Below are positions 5,801-10,852 of a stretch of DNA of 22,856 bases, piece by piece. The notes under the pieces were generated by a model. The model did no database searches and had not been told where the DNA came from. It worked only from the letters and a program-made list of their open reading frames with translations. Position numbers and translations under genes: made by a program. Location: the IMG/VR virus record IMGVR_UViG_3300004369_000158, positions 1-22,856 of that record, one strand, 5' to 3'. The stretch's first letter is position 1, and each line of letters starts with the position of its first letter. Source of the DNA: a virus.

Positions 5801-8612
5801 TAGCATCTAAGTCACTCGTTTGAATTACACCACCATCAGGATCTAATTTTTGAGTTAATAGAACACCAGCGGATCCATCATATCCACCACCTCCACCACC
5901 AGGACCAGCACCTTCTCCAGTAGCATTAGGAGCATTATCTCCAGGCAGATTTAAATTAATAGTTGAGGTAGATAATGGTCCATATCCAAGGTGGTTGCCA
6001 TAAGCATTAGCTGCTGGAATTGTAGTATCGCCGCCAGCACCAGATCCACCGCCGCCGCCACCTGCCATAGCGATAAGAACGTTGTTTGATAATGTAATGG
6101 CAGCGGCGCCGCCACCACCTCCACCACCACCAGACTTATCACTAGGACCAGAATTACCACCATTACCACCATAGCAATATCCAAATCCACCAGCGCCTCC
6201 GCCGCTGCCTTGAACATAATTTTGTCCGTCAAGACCATGATCAGGAGCATAAACCCTAATTTTATAATCTGGTTCTCCACCAGCATTTAATGGAAATGCT
6301 GATACTGGAATAGATACAGTTCCTCTAAAAATATTGCCATTTCCTCCAGGACCACCTTCTGAATTAGGAGCATCATCTCCACCTTTACCGCCACCAGCTC
6401 CAACTAATGTTAGATAGAAGAATGTAGATCCAAAAGCAGGAATGTCATATTCAATGTAATTTGATTGATTGTCTCCCTGCCAAGATGCTTCAACAAAATC
6501 TCCTTCATTGTTAAATTGACCTGTATAAATTCTAAATGTATCAGATATTGTACCAATTTGATAAGTTAATTGTTGTACAGCGCCAGATGTTACTGAAGCA
6601 TTTTGTCTTACAAATAAAGTTGTGTCAGTTGGTTGTATTGTTACTGTACTGCCCCAGTTAACACCATCTCTACTGAGAGTTCCAACACCATTGGTAATGG
6701 TAGCAGTTGTAGTTACGTCAAGACCATCAATCGCTACAGAAGCAATATGTTCTTGACCAGGGTTTGACAAATATACTGGATCAGCATGGAAAGTATATGG
6801 TGTATTTCTTGCTGGTCTAGTCGTCAACGTCATTGTTGCTGTCTTGTCAGCATACGTTGGCGAAGAAGGTCCGTTAGTTGGGTTTCCAACAGAAGGATTA
6901 CCGCTGGGAGGACCCTGTAATCTTACTGATGCTGTGGCAGCAGCACCATATGTTGTGCTAGCATTTCTCTTCAAATTAAGAGTGTCGCCATTCTGTACAG
7001 ATATTTGCTGTACCCAAGCACCAGTATTATTTTTTCTAATTTCTCCACCAGTTCCATCAATGATGGCATTAATTTTTACTGTCTGACCATTTAAGGTAGC
7101 AACTTTATTTTGAATATTACTGATAGATTCGCTAGTACCACTATATGGAGATGCTAGGTCACCATATGATCCAGAAGTATATTCAGTTCCAAGTCCACTG
7201 ATAGGCATATCAGTAAAGTACATAAACCCTGCTTCTGCCAGAGTGTTATCATCTGTAGTAGAAACAGTAATTTTTTGGTACTCTTGAATAGTAAACTGAG
7301 CATTAACAGCGGCAGGATTAGTTGATGGTGTTGGTACAGTTATCAAATCGCCCGCTAGATAACCATAACCAGGGTCGGCAATGAATACACCAGTAGCAAA
7401 ATTATCGGTAGATCCTACCATTTGCTTGACTTTCATTCCACTACCACTTCCACCAGTAGTGCTATATGTTTGACCATAAACAAATCCAGATCCAGTAACA
7501 AATCCTGCTTCACTAGCATTTGTTTTCACATTATATGTAAAAATAGGAGCAGCAGTAATAGTATTGGGATATCTGTCTACTTCAGTCCAGATTTGCCAAT
7601 CATCTGTTACGTTACCATTTGATTGTACAACCTGATAATTTCCATATGTATTGTTGCCGCCATATGTTCCAGAATTATTATTTTCATATCCCCCAGCTAA
7701 GGTATCACCATTAACGGCAAATATTGCTAGAGTTCCATCAGATTTGTCTGTGTAATTCGGTCCATTTACAATTCTGGTATTTACTACATCATTTAATACT
7801 AATCCAGTTAATGATTGAACCCAACTTCCAGTTCCATTTTTTCTAATAGTAATATCACCTGTAGCCGTTGCTCTTAAAACAGCATCACCATCAATATTAT
7901 TGATATTAATATTTTGAGTATAATAACTTACACCACCGTCAGCAGGAATCTTAGCGTCAACTCTATCAGTAAATTGATAGGATGGAATTGTAGTGTCTTG
8001 TGCTCTGGTTGTAATTGACCACGTTCTGCTAAATGACGCTGCTGGTTGACCAATGTTGGTTCCCCAGGTTTCATCAGAAACTGTAAAAGTAACAGTAGTT
8101 GCTGTAGTATACCAGTTTGGCGTAGTAACTCTCAACTGAATCTTATCGCCAGGTTGTAATCCACCCGTACCATTTACATAGTTAGCAGTGATACTTGTTC
8201 TCCAAGAATCAAAAGCACCGTTTCTATAAATTCTAAACTGTGCTGTAGTATTGGCAGTATTATTATTCTTAGGGCCGTTAGATACTGCCGAGATTGTAGC
8301 AGGAATTGGTACTTCGATATCAGAAATATCAATTACTTGAGAATAATATGTAGTATTCCTCTGGAAAGTTGTAGTACCACCAGTACTAGTGGTTCCATTG
8401 AATGCTCCAGTAAATCCAGACTGGTTTGTAAAAGCAAATGTATTTGGTGTTGCATCAGGAATTTTTGTACCAAATGTGATGCCATCAGGATCCGATCCAG
8501 TACCAATTTTTACGTTAACTGTGACAGTTTCATTCCAATAATCTGGAGTAACGTATCTAACTTGGATATTATCCCCGTTGCTTACATATACGGGAGTTGA
8601 TGAGAATGGCAT
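2847..8612 (-). CDS. Giant mosaic tail fibre: Ig-like repeats, glycine-rich domain, tail collar domain (1921 aa)
   Basis: Order of parts, with residue numbers estimated from base positions: 1-40, a half Ig-like module (VSNGDNIQVRYVTPDYW); about 60-720, several beta-rich modules with the signature 'I.I.KNG.GSWVQ...NGD.L.LR'; about 730-975, a glycine-rich domain with long Gly runs around VLIAMAGGGGGG; about 984-1420, four tandem Ig-like modules; about 1455-1550, a phage tail collar domain (GSMMPVFQDA...GFMYCNGEYLDPNDYPALY...YFRLPDMRNRYLKG). A C-terminal tip contains HFHD (about 1646) and HTHY (about 1825) and ends YTWVKWLIKAF. The collar part resembles T4 gp12-type fibres, where HxH pairs bind a metal ion on the trimer axis. 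It is probably a trimeric receptor-binding fibre on the virion. The ATG at 8612 has AGGG about eight bases upstream. The candidate chaperone gene is immediately downstream. Confidence 0.85.
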   Translation of the reverse strand: MPFSSTPVYVSNGDNIQVRYVTPDYWNETVTVNVKIGTGSDPDGITFGTKIPDATPNTFAFTNQSGFTGAFNGTTSTGGTTTFQRNTTYYSQVIDISDIEVPIPATISAVSNGPKNNNTANTTAQFRIYRNGAFDSWRTSITANYVNGTGGLQPGDKIQLRVTTPNWYTTATTVTFTVSDETWGTNIGQPAASFSRTWSITTRAQDTTIPSYQFTDRVDAKIPADGGVSYYTQNININNIDGDAVLRATATGDITIRKNGTGSWVQSLTGLVLNDVVNTRIVNGPNYTDKSDGTLAIFAVNGDTLAGGYENNNSGTYGGNNTYGNYQVVQSNGNVTDDWQIWTEVDRYPNTITAAPIFTYNVKTNASEAGFVTGSGFVYGQTYSTTGGSGSGMKVKQMVGSTDNFATGVFIADPGYGYLAGDLITVPTPSTNPAAVNAQFTIQEYQKITVSTTDDNTLAEAGFMYFTDMPISGLGTEYTSGSYGDLASPYSGTSESISNIQNKVATLNGQTVKINAIIDGTGGEIRKNNTGAWVQQISVQNGDTLNLKRNASTTYGAAATASVRLQGPPSGNPSVGNPTNGPSSPTYADKTATMTLTTRPARNTPYTFHADPVYLSNPGQEHIASVAIDGLDVTTTATITNGVGTLSRDGVNWGSTVTIQPTDTTLFVRQNASVTSGAVQQLTYQIGTISDTFRIYTGQFNNEGDFVEASWQGDNQSNYIEYDIPAFGSTFFYLTLVGAGGGKGGDDAPNSEGGPGGNGNIFRGTVSIPVSAFPLNAGGEPDYKIRVYAPDHGLDGQNYVQGSGGGAGGFGYCYGGNGGNSGPSDKSGGGGGGGGAAAITLSNNVLIAMAGGGGGGSGAGGDTTIPAANAYGNHLGYGPLSTSTINLNLPGDNAPNATGEGAGPGGGGGGYDGSAGVLLTQKLDPDGGVIQTSDLDATGGSGGGVYYNSTYVTPLSSANPSGLGAPGRSAGAVYIEFPQQDISPNPYSFSEVDGAQINSNAESNIVQITGITGSVPIQLSSPGFTSTARVCSGPTAGTCGPWGASTVSNNEYVQLRATVGSVYNNTYTVNVTVGNIPANWNINTGAPPDTDPAPFFFTDVTGVNPSTLVYSETVTISGITVPVDVTATNGAEVQINGGAWVSGTSNPQIENGQTLRIRITSPSTYSTSSTISTVTTQITVGTGDSIEWNVSTGVESDSTPNGFTWITVTGADLLAEYESNTVLIQGIDTVVDFIVESGAGDFDPLGQLPQIKKNNILLAPGVTQTTLENFDTVALVYTTSGNVGETRVFNTKTGLSGSTAGYYETTWNVLTAGQFGTDPTPFAFTPQIASAGGVYTESAENITISGLANGVSVAMFASNGLEVSFNNGASWNAYPISAPATVSNGTTIKVRLLSSPIQGFTRVGQIYVGSFNTSFSVQTPADVQDPIYGQWYSSITPVKYVGSSQVRYSTKLDGMPVGSMMPVFQDATQSDNWGVLDGKLNSRFHGFMYCNGEYLDPNDYPALYSVLEYTYGAKVVGSVTYFRLPDMRNRYLKGTGVIDGSQLASPGLTPEYNRTKQSGAPGNAEPGSFGGYWFVNDLGDPSVGEIDQVDQPATGQPAQSSDFFGIATVTTSGYSDVQGTIEFTTIGSAVCPVSLKEEKVYDVPLHFHDLITGKADPGSFKGRINWGGQGGYSQSVAVGTNNIGSSSAATFSSSTTIAFNLWGYHTDNYTLDSNNLPQSQYCGSRTPAWWNGSTSEWGAGTNPGYEGTQTMGSYGSVTVTQDNMKAGGTNYNEVDDYIDLANQPFPGNSGTAGGEGDALKFVTSLDIPRKDVTVKSYSPSQKLKHTHYVSLTDPSSVDNVYGYGNNETGGTASTALNSFAGGVNSSVDVTFTALGVGIQVLPGTFTLSQSKQLVPTPSLDPQTDVPLVTPYTWVKWLIKAF
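4350..5665 (-). repeat. Four tandem Ig-like modules of about 95-120 residues in the 1921-aa fibre
   Basis: Each unit opens with a phrase like PYSFSEVDG, PFFFTDVTG, GFTWITVTG or PFAFTPQIA. It continues with 'S.TV.ISGI..PV', an 'INGGAW'-like turn and 'NG.TL.IR..S...Y', and closes with a 'W.V.TG'-like strand. The second unit (TVTISGITVPVDVTATNGA) is the clearest. Units have diverged and are recognisable only at protein level. The same type of unit ends the 385-, 513- and 535-aa proteins. Confidence 0.7.
5690..6410 (-). repeat. Glycine-codon tract (glycine-rich domain of the 1921-aa fibre)
   Basis: The region is dominated by GGN codons (CCN triplets on the plus strand). Gly runs of up to about nine residues are separated by short inserts. 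It matches the architecture of the tracts at 9905-10508 and 11745-12370. Confidence 0.8.
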
Positions 8613-8633
8613 CGATTACCCTATCACACTACA

Positions 8634-8828
8634 CTATTCCTTAGTGTTATTTAGGTCCGATTGTCTGACATTAATCCATGGACCATTATTGATTCTGACC
8701 TGAATGGGTTTGTCAGCAGTAATCTCAACTTTTTCATTAGAATCAATTTCTGGAGAGAAAATATTTGACCTGTAAAAAGGATCTTTATCAGGATGTAAAT
8801 TATAAGTTACTGGAAATTTTTCGTTCAT
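8634..8828 (-). CDS. Small ORF (64 aa) homologous to the C-terminal half-module of the adhesins
   Basis: The ATG at 8828 is preferred to an upstream in-frame TTG at 8840. It overlaps the stop of the 69-aa gene as ATGA, and GGAG (8838-8835) lies six bases before it. The C-terminal part, VEITADKPIQVRINNGPWIN followed by VRQ, matches the last residues of the 513-aa (NVNGTGWKYVRQI), 535-aa (VRKNGGTWQNVRSI) and 385-aa proteins, but with about ten extra residues before a TAG stop. It is in the same reading frame as the 1921-aa gene that follows and is separated from it by TAG, five codons, TAA and one codon. The 1921-aa protein begins with the sequence that would complete this module. It could be a functional small subunit or the detached front end of the big fibre. 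Confidence 0.7.
   Translation of the reverse strand: MNEKFPVTYNLHPDKDPFYRSNIFSPEIDSNEKVEITADKPIQVRINNGPWINVRQSDLNNTKE
8648..8654 (-). promoter_or_regulatory. Late promoter box CTAAATA for the 1921-aa fibre
   Basis: CTAAATA lies inside the last codons of the 64-aa ORF (Asp-Leu-Asn-Asn), 35 bases before the ATG at 8612. Of the four boxes in the window, this is the only one not containing the stop codon of the preceding gene, and it gives the longest leader. Confidence 0.6.
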
Positions 8829-9034
8829 AATGTACTCCAATAATGAGAAGAAATCGACTGAACTAAAGCATCTTCGGAAGACAAATCATCTCCCTCAACG
8901 AAAAACTGAGTTAAGAAATCAGTTGCCACCAACTCCTCGTCCTCATATGTTTTCACACACTTAGTTACTCCAATTTGTTTCATAAGTGGTCTAATTTCAA
9001 TAGAATCTACAATGATCTCTCTAGTAACAGTCAT
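8825..9034 (-). CDS. Small acidic hypothetical protein (69 aa)
   Basis: I do not recognise a family. The sequence is acidic (YEDEELVATDF, VEGDDLSSEDALVQ) with an N-terminal beta-like start MTVTREIIVDSIEI, and shows no membrane or signal segment. It starts 16 bases after the 513-aa adhesin gene and its CTAAATA box, without a clear Shine-Dalgarno sequence. It ends in an ATGA overlap with the 64-aa ORF, so the two are very likely translated together. A role as a small assembly factor for the neighbouring adhesins is possible but not shown by the sequence. Confidence 0.7.
   Translation of the reverse strand: MTVTREIIVDSIEIRPLMKQIGVTKCVKTYEDEELVATDFLTQFFVEGDDLSSEDALVQSISSHYWSTL
8835..8838 (-). 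promoter_or_regulatory. Ribosome binding site that fixes the start of the 64-aa ORF
   Basis: GGAG on the minus strand, six bases before the ATG at 8828-8826. It lies downstream of the alternative TTG at 8840, so it supports the shorter protein. Confidence 0.7.
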
Positions 9035-9047
9035 GGCGTTTTATTAT

Positions 9048-9054
9048 TATTTAG
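9048..9054 (-). promoter_or_regulatory. Late promoter box CTAAATA before the 69/64-aa genes
   Basis: CTAAATA on the minus strand. Its TAA (9053-9051) is the stop codon of the 513-aa adhesin. Only 13 bases separate it from the next ATG at 9034, so the predicted leader is extremely short. Confidence 0.6.
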
Positions 9055-10592
9055 ATCTGTCTTACATATTTCCATCCAGTACCATTGACATTCACTTGTA
9101 ATCCACCATCACTGCTTTTTATTTCAACTGGTATTTGTACATCATTTACACCAACTTGACCTGTAGTCAAATATTGGGTAGGAGTATTTGTAATGGTATC
9201 AATATCTTCAAACGGGTATTGGTTCGCTACATCACCAATATCAAAATCTTCGGCAATCCTTGGTGCTTTGGTTATAACATTAACATTAAAAAATGATGGA
9301 CCTACAGTGACACCCACAGTTTTTGTATTAGTTTTTCCATAAATTCCAGTAGATCCAGAATAATCAGTGTTATAAGCCAACGTATTTGTTCTCATCTTCA
9401 GTGTTTGACCATTATAAACTGTTAATGGATTGGAAAACTGACCGCCTGTGCTAAAAGTAGTACCAGAAGATGATGTAGAAACAGAAATGGGAATATCAAT
9501 TCCACTAATTGTACCCAATGTTAGATCAGTTTGAGTAGATGGGTTTAGATTATTAAAACTGGTATTCCAAGAGTTAGTTAAAGTGTTGTCGTTCTTAGAA
9601 TATACAGTAATCTGAGCAGTAGTACAAACACTATTAAAACATGCTGTTAACGTATATGTTCTAGATGCTGGACTGGTGCCATCGGCATTAGATTGAGGAA
9701 GATTTGTTATATTTAAACTGTTTTGTCCTGTTACGGTATAAGTTTCGCCAGCAGAACTAGTCACTGTTAAACTGTTAGCGTCAGCAACGTTCCATTGGAG
9801 TGTCGTACTGTATAAGGGAATGCCAGTGAGACTATATTGTTGTACAGGATTGGCACTAAAAGAAAAAATTTCTGGATAAACACTAGTATATGTAACTCTA
9901 ACATATCCACCACCACCATTTTCACCTTGAGAGAATATAGATGCTACGGCGCCGCTAGAATAATATCTACTACCAGCGCCACCACCACCACCGCCACCGT
10001 TTTGAAAATCACATCCACCACCACCGCCGCCAGCACCTCCAGCGCCGCCTCCGCCGCCGCCACCACCAGCGCCATCGCCACAACTAGCGCCATTACCATC
10101 GCCACCACCACTTACGCCAAATCCTCCACCGCCTCCCCAACCGCCAGCGGTGCCGCCGTTCGACCCACTAACCTCCCATGCTCCACCGCCGCCGCCGCCT
10201 CCACCGCCAGCACAAATAATCCATCCGTAAATATTACAATAGACGCCAGATCCACCGCCGCCGCCTCCACCAGATCCAGAACATCCAGTAGCAGATCCAC
10301 CACCGCCACCAGAAATATCACCAGAACTTCTACCAGTTCCCCTACCAAAACATCCAGGACCACCTTGTCCACCGCCACCAGGACGACATTGTAGTGTTCT
10401 AGCAACATAATTTTGTAGAGTAAATGCTCCATATCTACCGTTTCCACCACTACCGCCGTTGCCGCCAGAGTCTCCCCCACCATTGCCACCACGACCACCA
10501 GCAGCATAAACACGTACATTATATGCTGTGTTTGGAACAGTTACATTAAAGTTGCCGCCCCGATTTCCACTATCGTAATTAGTTAGCGCCAT
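9051..10592 (-). CDS. Glycine-rich adhesin-like tail protein with Ig-like C-terminus (513 aa)
   Basis: Residues about 30-232 are a glycine-rich domain (runs of seven to nine Gly) with the core IICAGGGGGGGGGAW. It contains several cysteines, in CRPGGGG, GPGCFG, ATGCSG, VYCNIYG, ASCGDG and GGCDFQ. After YVRVTYT comes an Ig-like region with a Cys pair (TLTACFNSVCTT), then a full module (ISGIDIPISV...NGQTLKMR). Next are the linker PRIAEDFDIGDV and TPTQYLTTG, and a terminal half-module ending GWKYVRQI. Glycine-rich domains of this kind fold as bundles of polyglycine II helices in the gp38 adhesin of Salmonella phage S16, so receptor binding at the fibre tip is a reasonable inference. The gene overlaps the preceding 85-aa gene by 14 bases. 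It is a paralogue of the 535-aa protein. Confidence 0.8.
   Translation of the reverse strand: MALTNYDSGNRGGNFNVTVPNTAYNVRVYAAGGRGGNGGGDSGGNGGSGGNGRYGAFTLQNYVARTLQCRPGGGGQGGPGCFGRGTGRSSGDISGGGGGSATGCSGSGGGGGGGSGVYCNIYGWIICAGGGGGGGGGAWEVSGSNGGTAGGWGGGGGFGVSGGGDGNGASCGDGAGGGGGGGGAGGAGGGGGGCDFQNGGGGGGGAGSRYYSSGAVASIFSQGENGGGGYVRVTYTSVYPEIFSFSANPVQQYSLTGIPLYSTTLQWNVADANSLTVTSSAGETYTVTGQNSLNITNLPQSNADGTSPASRTYTLTACFNSVCTTAQITVYSKNDNTLTNSWNTSFNNLNPSTQTDLTLGTISGIDIPISVSTSSSGTTFSTGGQFSNPLTVYNGQTLKMRTNTLAYNTDYSGSTGIYGKTNTKTVGVTVGPSFFNVNVITKAPRIAEDFDIGDVANQYPFEDIDTITNTPTQYLTTGQVGVNDVQIPVEIKSSDGGLQVNVNGTGWKYVRQI
9905..10508 (-). repeat. Glycine-codon tract of the 513-aa protein
   Basis: A near-continuous GGN triplet tract with mixed third bases (GGT, GGC, GGA). 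The plus strand reads as CCACCACCGCC-like sequence and makes long spurious open frames. Small in-frame gains or losses would leave the gene open. Confidence 0.85.
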
Positions 10593-10836
10593 CTTCTGCT
10601 TCTGACAACAGTGTGAGTAAGTATGCTTGGTATTCTTCTCTAATTTGTTTAATAAAGTCCTCTGGCGTAATTCCAGTTTCTAATACATACTCTTCAACTA
10701 CAGCATCAATATACTCAGTTAAAGTATTATCACCTCTTTTAGCAAAATAATCAGCAAACGCCATATTGAATGGAGTTGCAGCCAGGAAAACTTTTTGTAA
10801 TTTATGAATATTCAAATTTTTATTTGGGTACATCAT
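10579..10836 (-). CDS. Small acidic hypothetical protein (85 aa)
   Basis: I do not recognise a family. The sequence looks alpha-helical and acidic (EYIDAVVEEYVLETGITPED, FIKQIREEYQAYLLTLLSEAED), with no membrane segment. It starts with two consecutive ATGs (10836 and 10833), only 12 bases after the 535-aa adhesin gene and 9 bases after a CTAAATA box, with no Shine-Dalgarno sequence. Its end overlaps the start of the 513-aa adhesin by 14 bases, suggesting translational coupling to that gene. A cognate chaperone or inhibitor of the adhesin is a guess from position. Confidence 0.7.
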   Translation of the reverse strand: MMYPNKNLNIHKLQKVFLAATPFNMAFADYFAKRGDNTLTEYIDAVVEEYVLETGITPEDFIKQIREEYQAYLLTLLSEAEDGAN

Positions 10837-10845
10837 TTTTATTAG

Positions 10846-10852
10846 TATTTAG
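10846..10852 (-). promoter_or_regulatory. Late promoter box CTAAATA before the 85/513-aa genes
   Basis: CTAAATA on the minus strand. Its TAA (10851-10849) is the stop codon of the 535-aa gene. It lies nine bases before the first ATG of the 85-aa gene and shares GATCTAAATA with the box at 9048-9054. Confidence 0.6.

Noticed and set aside
8613-8636. Stop-codon read-through joining the 64-aa ORF to the 1921-aa fibre
   Set aside because: The frame is shared, but two different stops (TAG and TAA) would have to be read through, and a promoter box and an AGGG ribosome site precede the ATG at 8612. Kept only as evidence for ancestral fission.
8829-8840. TTG at 8840 as the start of a 68-aa protein
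   Set aside because: The ATG at 8828 has GGAG at ideal spacing and forms an ATGA overlap with the preceding stop. The TTG has no Shine-Dalgarno sequence.
9837-10394. Long plus-strand ORF rich in Thr/Ser/Ala
   Set aside because: It is the antisense shadow of the GGN tract of the 513-aa adhesin: CCN triplets without stops give artificial open frames. No ribosome binding site or independent support.
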